64,000 nucleotides of DNA from CAIOSQ01 sp041178225 (GTDB taxonomy: Bacteria > Pseudomonadota > Alphaproteobacteria > CACIAM-22H2). Position numbers and translations under genes: made by a program. The notes beneath the pieces are model-generated. The model was given only the letters and a program-made list of their open reading frames with translations. It was not told the origin of the DNA and searched no databases. Shown piece by piece: positions 1 through 8,468 of this stretch (the first letter of the stretch is position 1; each line of letters starts with the position of its first letter). The stretch spans positions 6,735-70,734 of the forward strand of contig JBEGVV010000086.1 of the NCBI GenBank assembly GCA_041178225.1, in the 5' to 3' direction.

Positions 1-656
1 CGTCCGGATACGCGCTCACCTTCGGCCTGCATACGCGCCTCGACGGCACCGTCGCGCGGGTGCTCTCGCGCGTCGCGGCGGGGAACTGCTACGTGAACCG
101 CAACATCGTCGGCGCCACCGTGGGCGTGCAGCCCTTTGGCGGCTCGGGCCTGTCTGGCACCGGGCCGAAGGCGGGCGGGCCGCTCTACCTCGCGCGGCTG
201 AAGGCGGGGCCGGTCGCGCTCTCGGTATCCGGCGGCGAACTCGCGGGCCCGGTCGGCGAGGCCAACCGCTACGAGTTGCGCCCGCGCGGCCGCGTTGCGG
301 CGATGGCGCGCGAGGCCGCGGCGCTGCGCGGCCAGGTCGACGCGATCCTCGCGGCCGGGAACCGCGCGCTGGTCGACGCCGCGAACCCCGCACGCGCGGC
401 CGTGGCGGGGCGCGCGGGCGTCGAACTCGTGGCCGATCCGCTCGCCGACCCGGCGCTGCGCGCCGTCGCGAGCGACGACGAGGGCGAGGCGCTGCTCGCG
501 CTGCTGCGCCGGCTCGCGGCGCGCGAGGGCGCCATCGTCCCGGTCATCCCCGGCGGCGCCGGTGGCTGCGATCCGCTGCGCCTGGTCGAGGAGCGCGTCG
601 TCTCCACCAACACCGCCGCCGCCGGCGGAAACGCGAGCCTGATGGCGCTGGAGTGA
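1..656 (+). CDS. putA: PutA, C-terminal part (proline dehydrogenase / glutamate-semialdehyde dehydrogenase), truncated by window edge
   Basis: Read from base 3, this is the 3' end of bifunctional PutA, which oxidises proline to glutamate. The first ~70 residues carry the end of the aldehyde dehydrogenase domain, with the conserved stretch NCYVNRNIVGA followed by QPFGGSGLSGTGPKAGGP. After it come about 140 residues of Ala/Arg-rich sequence that match the C-terminal tail of long PutA proteins rather than a monofunctional P5C dehydrogenase. The catalytic Cys/Glu and the proline dehydrogenase domain lie outside the window. The stop is 31 bases before the convergent SDR gene. The identification is firm for the ALDH part; calling it PutA rather than a stand-alone dehydrogenase rests on the long tail. 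Confidence 0.88.
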   Translation, partial: SGYALTFGLHTRLDGTVARVLSRVAAGNCYVNRNIVGATVGVQPFGGSGLSGTGPKAGGPLYLARLKAGPVALSVSGGELAGPVGEANRYELRPRGRVAAMAREAAALRGQVDAILAAGNRALVDAANPARAAVAGRAGVELVADPLADPALRAVASDDEGEALLALLRRLAAREGAIVPVIPGGAGGCDPLRLVEERVVSTNTAAAGGNASLMALE

Positions 657-687
657 GGTGGTGGCGGGACCGGTCGGTCTCCCTGCC

Positions 688-1458
688 TCAGATCTTCACG
701 CTCATGCCGCCATCGACGACGAGGACGTGGCCGGTGCAGTAGGCGGAGGCGTCGCTCGCGAGGAAGACGATGGCGCCGTCGAGCTCGTCCTCGCGGCCCC
801 AGCGACGCAGCGCAGTGCGCGCGGCGAACCAGTCGCGCTTCCCGGGGTCCGCGCGCAGGGGCGTCGCCATGTTGTCCGGCGTCATCATGTAGCCGGGCGC
901 GATGGCGTTCACCGTGACGCCGCGCGGCCCCCATTCGACCGCGAGCGCGCGCGTCATGCCCTCGAGCCCCGCCTTGGCCGCGCAGTAGCTGGCATTGGCC
1001 TCGCGGGCGATGTGCGCGTTGACCGAGGAGATGTTCACCACGCGGCCCCAGCCGCGGCGGAGCATGCCCACCGACGCCGCGCGCGCGAGGCGGAAGCAGG
1101 CGTTGAGGTCGACCTCGACGATCTCCGCCCATTGCGCGTCGGTGGTCTCGCTCGCCGTGATGCCGTTCCCGTAGCCGGCGTTGTTCACGAGGATGTCGAG
1201 ATGGCCGCGTTCCGCCTCGATCCGGTCGACCGCGGCCTGCGTCGCCGCCGCATCGGTCGTGTCGAAGGCCATCGCGCTTGCCTCGCCGCCCGCGGCGACG
1301 ATCGCCTTGCGCGTCGCCTCGATGCCCGCCTCGTTGCGTCCATTGACCACGACATGCGCGCCGCAGCGCGCGAGCGCCATGGCCATCGCGCGCCCAAGGC
1401 CGCGCGACGCGCCGGTCACGAGCGCGACACGTCCCGCCAGCGAGAAGATCCCCGTCAT
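688..1458 (-). CDS. SDR-family oxidoreductase
   Basis: A 256-residue short-chain dehydrogenase/reductase of the classical type, expected to be a cytosolic NAD(P)-dependent alcohol/ketone oxidoreductase. The sequence shows the cofactor motif TGASRGLG near residue 16, the NNAG motif near residue 90, the catalytic Ser in ISSVNAH and the YCAAK catalytic Tyr-Lys pair. The end, VLVVDGGMSV, is the usual C-terminal SDR strand. Length is typical. It is divergent from the GlpA-like gene with 74 bases between them, which must hold both promoters. The substrate cannot be read from sequence; a polyol or sugar alcohol is possible given the glycerol-type neighbours, but that is inference. Confidence 0.92.
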   Translation of the reverse strand: MTGIFSLAGRVALVTGASRGLGRAMAMALARCGAHVVVNGRNEAGIEATRKAIVAAGGEASAMAFDTTDAAATQAAVDRIEAERGHLDILVNNAGYGNGITASETTDAQWAEIVEVDLNACFRLARAASVGMLRRGWGRVVNISSVNAHIAREANASYCAAKAGLEGMTRALAVEWGPRGVTVNAIAPGYMMTPDNMATPLRADPGKRDWFAARTALRRWGREDELDGAIVFLASDASAYCTGHVLVVDGGMSVKI

Positions 1459-1532
1459 CCCCGTCCTCCCTCGCGTCGCCGCGGTGCCGCGCTTGCCGCG
1501 GCCGCTCGGCGACGCCTAACCTGCCGCGCAGC

Positions 1533-2939
1533 ATGACCGCGCCGCATCCCGAGGCAACAGGAACATTCGACGTCGCGGTCATCGGCGCGGGCGTGGTCGG
1601 CTGCGCGGTGGCGCGTGAATTCGCGCTCGCCGGGCTGCGCGTGGCGCTGCTCGAGCGCGGCGCGGACATCCTGTCCGGCGCGAGCAAGGCGAACAGCGCC
1701 ATCCTCCACACCGGCTTCGACGCGCCGACGGGCAGCCTCGAGCTCGCCTGCATGCGCGAGGGTGCGCGCCGCTACCGCGCGATGCACGAGGAGGCGGGGC
1801 TGCCGCTGCTGGAGACGGGCGCGCTGCTCGCGGCCTGGACGCCGCGCGACCACGAGGCGCTGCCCGGCATCGTCGCGCAGGCCCATGCCAACGGCGTCGC
1901 GGATGTCCGGCAGGTCGGCGTCGACGAGGCGCGCGCGATCGAGCCCGGCCTCGCGCCGGGGTTGCTCGGCGCGGTGGTCGTGCCGGGCGAGGCGATCATC
2001 GACCCGTGGTCGGCGCCGCTCGCCTATGCGCTGGACGCGATCGCGCAGGGCGCGCGCGTGCTGCGCGATGCAGAGGTCACGGGCGGACGGCGCGAGGACG
2101 GGGCCTGGACGCTCGCGACGACGCGCGGCGCGTTGCGCGCGCGGGTGGTCGCCAATTGCGCCGGGCTGCGCGGCGACCTCGTCGAGGCGATCGCGCGGCC
2201 GAGCCCCTTCGAGATCCGCCCGCGCAAGGGCCAGTTCGTCGTGCTCGACAAGACGGCGCGCCGGCATGTCCGCTCGATCGTGCTGCCGGTGCCCGACGCG
2301 CGCACCAAGGGCGTGCTCGTCTGCCCCACGATCTTCGGCAACGTGCTGGTCGGCCCGACCGCCGAGGAGCAGCCGGATCGCGAGCGCGCCGGGCTGGACG
2401 CGGAGGTGCTCGCCCGGCTCGTCGCGCAGGGAAGCCGCATCGTGCCGGCGCTCGCGACGGAGCCGGTGACCGCCGCCTATGCCGGGCTGCGGCCGGCGAC
2501 GCAGCACAAGGACTACGTGGTCGAGGCAGTGCGCGAGGCCGGCTGGATCTCGATCGGTGGCATCCGCTCGACCGGCCTGACCGCCGCGCTCGGCATCGCC
2601 GCGCATGCGCTCGACCTGCACGCGGAGCATTTCGGCCTGCCGCCGCGCCCGCCGCGCGTCGCCACGCCGCGCATGCCGAATCTCGCCGAGCACCTGCCGC
2701 GGCCATGGATGCGTCCCGGGCGCGACGAGATCGTCTGCCATTGCGAGGGCGTCACGCGCGCGGAGATCGCCGCGGCGCTCGAGGGGCCCTTGCCGGCGGG
2801 CGACGTCGGCGGCCTCAGGCGGCGCACGCGCTGCATGCTCGGGCGCTGCCAGGGCTTCCACTGCATGCGCCGCGTGATGGAGATCGCCGCGCCGTCGCTT
2901 CCCGGCCTCGTCGAGCCGGTCGCCGGGGCGCGCGGGTGA
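1533..2939 (+). CDS. GlpA-like FAD-dependent dehydrogenase with C-terminal [2Fe-2S] BFD-like domain
   Basis: A 468-residue flavoprotein of the DAO/glycerol-3-phosphate dehydrogenase fold. An FAD-binding GxGxxG motif (VAVIGAGVVGCAVAREFA) sits at residues ~14-31, and the substrate domain includes KANSAILHTGFDAPTGSLE. The last ~60 residues hold a BFD-like iron-sulphur domain with Cys in CHCEG and later CMLGRCQGFHC. The likely reaction is oxidation of glycerol-3-phosphate or a related polyol phosphate, with electrons passed to a partner. It is translationally coupled (GTGA) to the next FAD protein and then to a glycerol kinase, resembling the anaerobic-type GlpA plus GlpB-like plus GlpK sets of some bacteria; the DUF1667 gene often found with those is absent. 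Substrate specificity is inferred from context. Confidence 0.85.
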   Translation: MTAPHPEATGTFDVAVIGAGVVGCAVAREFALAGLRVALLERGADILSGASKANSAILHTGFDAPTGSLELACMREGARRYRAMHEEAGLPLLETGALLAAWTPRDHEALPGIVAQAHANGVADVRQVGVDEARAIEPGLAPGLLGAVVVPGEAIIDPWSAPLAYALDAIAQGARVLRDAEVTGGRREDGAWTLATTRGALRARVVANCAGLRGDLVEAIARPSPFEIRPRKGQFVVLDKTARRHVRSIVLPVPDARTKGVLVCPTIFGNVLVGPTAEEQPDRERAGLDAEVLARLVAQGSRIVPALATEPVTAAYAGLRPATQHKDYVVEAVREAGWISIGGIRSTGLTAALGIAAHALDLHAEHFGLPPRPPRVATPRMPNLAEHLPRPWMRPGRDEIVCHCEGVTRAEIAAALEGPLPAGDVGGLRRRTRCMLGRCQGFHCMRRVMEIAAPSLPGLVEPVAGARG

Positions 2940-3904
2940 GGCGCTCCGTCGTCATCGTCGGCGGCGGCCCCGCGGGGCTCAGCGCCGCGCGCGTGCTCGC
3001 CGCGGCGGGGCTGCGCGACGTGCTCGTGCTCGAGCGCAATCCCGCGGCAGGCGGCGTGCCCCGCTTCTGCGGCCATCGCGGCTGGGGCATGCTGGATTTC
3101 GGTCGTTTCTGGACCGGGCCGGGCTACGCGGCCCGGCTGGTGCAGTCGGCGTCCGGCGCTGAGATCCGCACCAACGCGAGCGTGCTGGCGCTGCATCCGG
3201 GAGGCGAGCTCGATGTCTCGACGCCAGCTGGCATCGAGCGGGTCGCGGCGCGCGTGGTGCTGCTCGCCACGGGCACGCGCGAGTCGCCGCGCGCGGCCCG
3301 CCTGCTGCCCGGCACGAGGCCCTGGGGCGTGCTGAACACCGGCGCCTTCCAGGAGATGGCCCATGCCGGCGGCATGGTTCCCTTCCGCCGGCCGGCGATC
3401 ATCGGGGGCGAGCTCGTCGGCTTCTCCGCGCTGCTCACCGCGCGCCATGCCGGGATCCGGCCCGTGGCCCTGGTCGAGGAGGGCGCGCGGGTCGCCGCGC
3501 CCTGGCCTGCCGCCCTCGTCGCGCGCCTCGCCTTCGGCGTGCCGGTGCTCGCCGGCGCGCGCATCCTGGGCATCGAGGGCGGCGCCCGCGTCGAGGCGCT
3601 GCGCGTCGAGCATGGCGGACGCGAGCGGGTGATCACCTGCGACGGCGTCGTCGTCTCCGGGCGCTTCCTGCCCGACGCCGCCTTCGTGCGCACCAGCCAT
3701 CTCGGCATGGACGGATCGACCGGCGGCCCAGCGGTCGACGCGGACGGGCGATGCACCGATCCCGCCTTCTTCGCGGCGGGCAACGTCCTGCGCCCGGCGC
3801 GGCATTCCGGGGCCGTGGCGCGCGAGGGCATGGCCGCGGCGCGCGCGATCCTCCGCGCGCTGGATCGCGATGCCGTCGCATCCGCGCATGGGGCGGCGCG
3901 ATGA
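2936..3904 (+). CDS. NAD(P)/FAD-dependent oxidoreductase, partner of the GlpA-like protein
   Basis: A 322-residue pyridine nucleotide-disulphide-type flavoprotein. It starts at a GTG overlapping the upstream TGA, and the dinucleotide-binding motif VVIVGGGPAGLSAARVL follows at once (residues ~4-20), which supports this start over any upstream one in the same frame. A second nucleotide-binding region follows GVLNTGAFQE, and a C-terminal FAD motif (FFAAGNVLRP) is present. No redox CxxC pair is visible, so it is not a thioredoxin-reductase-like enzyme. By analogy with three-gene glycerol operons it may transfer electrons from the GlpA-like subunit to NAD or quinone. The ATGA overlap with the kinase gene indicates co-translation. 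Confidence 0.82.
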   Translation: MRRSVVIVGGGPAGLSAARVLAAAGLRDVLVLERNPAAGGVPRFCGHRGWGMLDFGRFWTGPGYAARLVQSASGAEIRTNASVLALHPGGELDVSTPAGIERVAARVVLLATGTRESPRAARLLPGTRPWGVLNTGAFQEMAHAGGMVPFRRPAIIGGELVGFSALLTARHAGIRPVALVEEGARVAAPWPAALVARLAFGVPVLAGARILGIEGGARVEALRVEHGGRERVITCDGVVVSGRFLPDAAFVRTSHLGMDGSTGGPAVDADGRCTDPAFFAAGNVLRPARHSGAVAREGMAAARAILRALDRDAVASAHGAAR

Positions 3905-5334
3905 GCGGCGCGGGCGCGATCCTCGCCATCGACCAGGGCACGACCGGCACGAAGGCGATCGCGTGGCGCGATGGCGCGCTGCGCGAGGTCGGGCGGCGCG
4001 TCCATCGCCAGATCCGCCCGCGGCAGGGCCATGTCGAGCACGACCCGATGGAGCTGCTCGGCCACCTGCGCGAGCTCCTCGCGCAGGCAGGGCCGGTCGA
4101 TCTCGTCGGCATCGCGAACCAGGGCGAGACCGTCGTCGCCTGGGACGAGGCGACCGGAAGGCCGCTGCACAACGCGCTGGTCTGGCAGGACGAGCGCACC
4201 GCCGACGAGGTCGCGCGGCTTCGCGCGGCTGGCGTCGAGGCGCTGGCGCTCGCGCGCGCGGGCCTGCCGCTCGATCCCTATTTCTCCGCGACCAAGCTGC
4301 GCTGGCTGCTCGACAACGCCGAGGGCGCGCGCGAGCTGCTGCGACTGGGGCGGCTGCGCCTCGGCACGAGCGACGCCTTCTTCCTGCGCAACCTCGCCGG
4401 CGCCGGCGCGACGGATCCCTCGACCGCATCGCGCACCAGCCTGATGGACATCCGCAGCCTGCGCTGGGACGAGGAGCTCTGCGCGGCCTTCGGCGTGCCG
4501 CTCGAGTGCCTGCCGGAGATCAGGCCGACGACCGGTCCCTTCGGCATCGCACCGGGCGGCGCGCGGATCGTGGCCAGCGTCGTCGACCAGCAGGCGGCGC
4601 TCTTCGGCCATGGCTGCGAGGCGCCGGGCGACATCAAGATCACCTTCGGCACGGGCGCCTTCGCGCTCGCGCTCTCGCCCGGCGTGCCCGAGGCGGGTGG
4701 CGCCGACGGCCTGCTGCCGACCTGCGCGTGGAAGCTCGGCGACGCGCCGCCGCGCCATGCGCTCGATGGCGGGATCCTCGCGGCGGGCGCCGCGCTCGAG
4801 TGGCTCGGCGAGGTCGGCCTCGTCGCGAGCCACGCGCAGCTCGACGGGTTCGAGGGGCCCTCGTCGCTGGAGCGCGGCATCGCCTTCGTGCCGGCGCTCG
4901 CGGGTCTAGGGTGCCCGCACTGGGACCGCGCGGCGCGCGGTTGCTGGCTCGGCCTCGACCTCGCGACCGGCGCCGGCGACCTGCGCCGCGCCGTGCTCGA
5001 GGGCATCGCGATGCGCGCGGCCGAGCTCGTCGGCGCGATGCGCGCGCGGCTGGGATCGGTGTCGCGCGTGGCGGTCGATGGCGGGCTCGTGCGCAGCGCG
5101 TTCTTCCGTGTCTTCCTCGCGGATGCGCTGGGCCAGGCCGTCGAGGTCGCCGCGACGCCGGACATGACGGCGCTCGGCACGCTGCATCTCTGCCTTGCCG
5201 CGGCCGGGCGCGCGGAACGGCCGGGCGCGGGCGAGCGCCTGCGCGTCGAGCCGCGCGCGCCGCTGCCGCCGGAACTGCATGCGCGCTACGCGCGCGCGGT
5301 GGAGCTCAGCCGCGCCTGGGGCCGCGGGGGCTGA
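3901..5334 (+). CDS. glpK: Glycerol kinase (FGGY family)
   Basis: A 477-residue FGGY-type carbohydrate kinase that phosphorylates glycerol (or a close polyol) with ATP. Visible motifs are DQGTTGTKAIAW (phosphate-1), GHVEHDPMELL and NQGETVVAWDEATG (typical of glycerol kinases), KITFGTGAFAL, LDGGILAAGAALEWL and FVPALAGLGCPHWD. It is about 20 residues shorter than E. coli GlpK, the difference lying in loops. The ATG overlaps the TGA of the preceding flavoprotein. Together the three genes make a kinase plus dehydrogenase pathway from polyol to a keto-phosphate. It converges on dctM with 19 bases between them. The family is certain; glycerol as the substrate is probable rather than proven. Confidence 0.88.
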   Translation: MSGAGAILAIDQGTTGTKAIAWRDGALREVGRRVHRQIRPRQGHVEHDPMELLGHLRELLAQAGPVDLVGIANQGETVVAWDEATGRPLHNALVWQDERTADEVARLRAAGVEALALARAGLPLDPYFSATKLRWLLDNAEGARELLRLGRLRLGTSDAFFLRNLAGAGATDPSTASRTSLMDIRSLRWDEELCAAFGVPLECLPEIRPTTGPFGIAPGGARIVASVVDQQAALFGHGCEAPGDIKITFGTGAFALALSPGVPEAGGADGLLPTCAWKLGDAPPRHALDGGILAAGAALEWLGEVGLVASHAQLDGFEGPSSLERGIAFVPALAGLGCPHWDRAARGCWLGLDLATGAGDLRRAVLEGIAMRAAELVGAMRARLGSVSRVAVDGGLVRSAFFRVFLADALGQAVEVAATPDMTALGTLHLCLAAAGRAERPGAGERLRVEPRAPLPPELHARYARAVELSRAWGRGG

Positions 5335-5353
5335 CCGCCCCGGCGCGCCGCGG

Positions 5354-6652
5354 CTACATCATCTTGCGCGGCAGCCAGAGCGCGAGGTCCGGCACGAAGT
5401 AGAGCAGCGCGACCATCAGGCACATCAGCAGGAAGAACGGGAAGGCCACCCAGCCGATATAGGTGATCTGGTGGCCGGTCATGCCCTGCAGCACGAAGAG
5501 GTTGAAGCCGACGGGCGGCGTGATCTGCGCCATCTCGACGACGATCACGATGAAGATGCCGAACCAGACGAGGTCGAAGCCCGCGCGCTCGATCGTCGGC
5601 ATCACCACCGCCATGGTCAGCACGACCATCGAGATGCCGTCGAGGAAGCAGCCGAGCACGGAGTAGAACACCGTGAGGATCAGGATCAGCATGCCCGGCC
5701 CGAGGTCGAGCGCGTCGATCCATTCCGCGAGCGCGCGCGGCAATCCCGTGAAGCCCATGGCCAGCGTCAGGAAGGCGGCGCCGGCGAGGATGAAGGCGAT
5801 CATGCAGGAGAGCCGCGTGGCGCCCATCAGGCTCTCGACGAAGACCTGGCGGTTCATGTCGCCCTGCAGCGTGGCCACCAGCAAGGCGCCCGCGACGCCG
5901 ACGGCCGCGGCCTCGGTGGCGGTGGCGAAGCCGGCGTAGATCGAGCCGAGAACCAGCACGATCAGGCCGACCGAGGGCAGCAGGAAGCGCGCGGCGTGGA
6001 TCTTCTCGAACAGGCTCGTGCGCATGTCGGCGGCGGGGATGCGGTCGGCGTTCGCGAGCGACCAGCCGACGACCCAGGCCATGAAGAGCCCGGCCAGCGC
6101 GAGGCCGGGCACCACGCCGGCGATGAAGAGCTGCGCGATCGAGGTGTTCGTCTGCACGCCGTACACGATCATGATCAGCGACGGCGGGATCAGCAGGCCG
6201 AGCGTCCCCGAGCCGGCGAGCGAGCCGACGATCATGCCCTCCGGGTAGCCGCGCCGGCGCAGCTCGGGGATCGACATCTTCCCGATCGTCGCGCAGGTGG
6301 CCGCCGAGGAACCCGAGATCGCGGCGAAGATCGTGCAGCCGATGACGTTGGTGTGCAGCAGGCGGCCGGGCAGGCGCTGCATCCATGGCGCGAGGCCGCG
6401 GAAGAGGTCCTGCGACAGGCGCGTGCGGAACAGGATCTCGCCCATCCAGATGAACATCGGCAGGGCGGTGAGCGTCCAGGACGAGGAGGCGCCCCAGATC
6501 GTCGTCACCATCGCCGGGCCGACCGGGCGGCTGGTGAACAGCTCCATCGCGATCCAGCCGGTGCCCAGCAGGGCGAGGCCGATCCACACGCCGGACCCGA
6601 GGATGGCGAACATCAGCAGGATGAGCAGGCCCGCGATCTCGAGGTTGGCCAT
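5354..6652 (-). CDS. dctM: TRAP transporter large permease (DctM)
   Basis: A 432-residue, strongly hydrophobic inner-membrane protein with about 12 predicted helices, matching the DctM subunit of tripartite ATP-independent periplasmic transporters. Family features include AISGSSAATCATIGKMSIPE near residue 110 and the PPSLIMIVYGV segment. It is the last gene of a dctP-dctQ-dctM operon and follows dctQ with a 13-base gap. It should carry out Na+- or H+-coupled uptake of the solute delivered by DctP. The substrate is not predictable from this subunit. Confidence 0.93.
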   Translation of the reverse strand: MANLEIAGLLILLMFAILGSGVWIGLALLGTGWIAMELFTSRPVGPAMVTTIWGASSSWTLTALPMFIWMGEILFRTRLSQDLFRGLAPWMQRLPGRLLHTNVIGCTIFAAISGSSAATCATIGKMSIPELRRRGYPEGMIVGSLAGSGTLGLLIPPSLIMIVYGVQTNTSIAQLFIAGVVPGLALAGLFMAWVVGWSLANADRIPAADMRTSLFEKIHAARFLLPSVGLIVLVLGSIYAGFATATEAAAVGVAGALLVATLQGDMNRQVFVESLMGATRLSCMIAFILAGAAFLTLAMGFTGLPRALAEWIDALDLGPGMLILILTVFYSVLGCFLDGISMVVLTMAVVMPTIERAGFDLVWFGIFIVIVVEMAQITPPVGFNLFVLQGMTGHQITYIGWVAFPFFLLMCLMVALLYFVPDLALWLPRKMM

Positions 6653-6665
6653 GGCGCGGCGCGTC

Positions 6666-7181
6666 CTACTCGGTGTGCTGCAGTTCGGCGGTGAGGTCGC
6701 TCGCGGCCGGGTCGCGGCCGCGCAGCACCTCGACGAACTCGTCGACGAAGGCGATGGCGAGCACCGTCACGCCCAGCGCCATCGCGCTCTGCGGGATCCA
6801 GAGCGGCGAGGCGTCCATCGCGTCGGAGCGCGAGTCGAACTCCCAGGACCAGTAGACCATGTCCCACGCGTACCAGGCGAAGAAGCCCGAGAGCAGGATG
6901 GCGACGGCGAGGCACCAGTACTCGATCCAGCGGCGCGCACGACCGCCGAAGCGCTGGATGACGAGGGTCACGCGGATATGCTCGCCGCGCCTGAGCGTGC
7001 TCGCGAGCGCGAAGAAGGAGGACGCCGCCATCGCGTAGCCGGCATAGGCGTCCGTCCCGCGCACGTAGAGGTCCGTGAAGCCGCCGACCACCTGCAGCAG
7101 CGTGACGACGAGGATCGCCACCATGCCGAGGCCCGCGGCCCAGGCGCTGGCGGCGTAGAGGCCGTCGAGGAACCTGCGCAT
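6666..7181 (-). CDS. dctQ: TRAP transporter small permease (DctQ)
   Basis: A 171-residue membrane protein with four hydrophobic stretches (about residues 12-35, 48-65, 85-105 and 130-150), the expected topology and length of the DctQ small subunit. The GTDAYAGYAMAASSFFALA region and the charged loop LRRGEHIRVTLV between helices are family-like. It sits between dctP and dctM in the same direction, so it should form the membrane complex with DctM. Assignment rests on position, length and topology, since DctQ proteins are poorly conserved. Confidence 0.88.
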   Translation of the reverse strand: MRRFLDGLYAASAWAAGLGMVAILVVTLLQVVGGFTDLYVRGTDAYAGYAMAASSFFALASTLRRGEHIRVTLVIQRFGGRARRWIEYWCLAVAILLSGFFAWYAWDMVYWSWEFDSRSDAMDASPLWIPQSAMALGVTVLAIAFVDEFVEVLRGRDPAASDLTAELQHTE

Positions 7182-7241
7182 GCCCTGTGCTCCGGGGCCA
7201 GGGGCCGGCGCCCGCCCTGCGGCGGGGCCGGCCCCGGCCGT

Positions 7242-8243
7242 TCAGGCGCCTGCCTTGTATGCCGCGACGAGGGCCTGGCCGTCGGCGCCGGCGCGGCCGA
7301 GCCAGTCCTTGGCCAGTTCCTCGCCCCAGCGCTGGAAGCCGGCCTTGAGCGCGGCCGAGGGCGCCTCGACGGTCATGCCGTTCTTGCGGAACTCGTCGAG
7401 GTAGAAGTTGGCGAGCCGCTCGGACTCCGCCCAGCCGCGCGCCTCGGCGACCTCCGCCGCCTTGGCGACGGCGGCGCGCGTCGCGTCGTCGAGCGAGGCC
7501 CAGGCGCGCTGGTTCACCATGACCATGTTCTTCGGCAGCCAGGCCTGCACGTCGTAGAAGAACTTCACGTGCTCCCAGATCTTGGCGTCGTAGCCGGTCG
7601 AGCCGGAGGAGATCATCGAGTTGACGCGGCCCGAGGCGAGCGCCTGCACGAGCTCGGCCGCCTGGATGGTCGTGACGCGCATGCCGGCGAGCTCGGCGAA
7701 GCGCCCCGCCGAGGCGCCGTAGGAGCGGAAGGACAGGCCGCGCAGGTCCTCGGGCGCGTTGAGCGCCTTCGGGCTGTAGAAGCCCTGCGCGGGCCAGGGC
7801 ACGGCGAAGAGCATGCGCACGCCGCGCGACTGCAGGCGCTTCTCGACCAGCGGCTTCTGCACGCCGGCGAGGCGCCGGGCCTGCGGGAAGGACGTGGCGA
7901 GGAAGGGGACGTTGTCGGCCCCGAAGAGCGCGTCCTCGTTCTCGAGCACGACCATGAGCAGCTCGCCCATCTGCGCCTGGTTCGTCTGCACCGCGCGCAT
8001 GATCTCCGGCACCTTGAACAGCGAGGCGCCGGCATGGACCGTGATCTCGAGCTTGCCGGCCGTCGCGTCCTTCACGTCCTTGGCGAACTGGATGAGGTTC
8101 ACGGAGTGGAAGTTGGTCGCCGGGTAGCCGGCCGGCAGGTCCCATTTCCACTTCGCCTGGGACGCGGCGGGACGGGCGATGGCGGCCGCGGCGAGGCCGG
8201 CGGCGGCGCCGCGCGCGAGGCGGCGGCGGGAGATGGTCTGCAT
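7242..8243 (-). CDS. dctP: TRAP transporter substrate-binding protein (DctP)
   Basis: A 333-residue periplasmic binding protein. The N-terminus has a twin-arginine type leader (SRRRLARGAAAGLAAAAIA) ending before KWKWDLP. Family features include the FAKDVKDATAGKLEITVHAG segment and the FRSYGASAGRFAELAGM region, where DctP proteins carry the carboxylate-contacting Arg. It is the first gene of dctPQM, with 60 bases before dctQ. It should capture an organic acid or similar solute in the periplasm. The 225 bases upstream separate it from the divergent UgpB-like gene and must hold its promoter; they contain a small GC hairpin but no clear operator. Confidence 0.9.
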   Translation of the reverse strand: MQTISRRRLARGAAAGLAAAAIARPAASQAKWKWDLPAGYPATNFHSVNLIQFAKDVKDATAGKLEITVHAGASLFKVPEIMRAVQTNQAQMGELLMVVLENEDALFGADNVPFLATSFPQARRLAGVQKPLVEKRLQSRGVRMLFAVPWPAQGFYSPKALNAPEDLRGLSFRSYGASAGRFAELAGMRVTTIQAAELVQALASGRVNSMISSGSTGYDAKIWEHVKFFYDVQAWLPKNMVMVNQRAWASLDDATRAAVAKAAEVAEARGWAESERLANFYLDEFRKNGMTVEAPSAALKAGFQRWGEELAKDWLGRAGADGQALVAAYKAGA

Positions 8244-8468
8244 GGGGGGCTCCCTGTGTCTGCTTGCCTGGAGGGGGGCCCGGCGCTCGGCCGGGCGGGG
8301 TGGCCGGAGGCTAGGCCGCGGCGCGGAACCCGGTCAAGAAAGCCCCCCGGTAGGCGATGGCGCCGCGCCGGATGCCGGATTAACCTTGCGGCGACGACGG
8401 GTGTCGCGGGGTGGCGACGCCCGCGGGGACCGGGCCGCGCGGCGGCCCGCAACAGGGGAGACGCAGGA

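Noticed and set aside
5195..6694. 499-residue open frame antisense to dctM
   Set aside because: Composed of Asp/His/Arg repeats, a typical mirror of a hydrophobic membrane gene.
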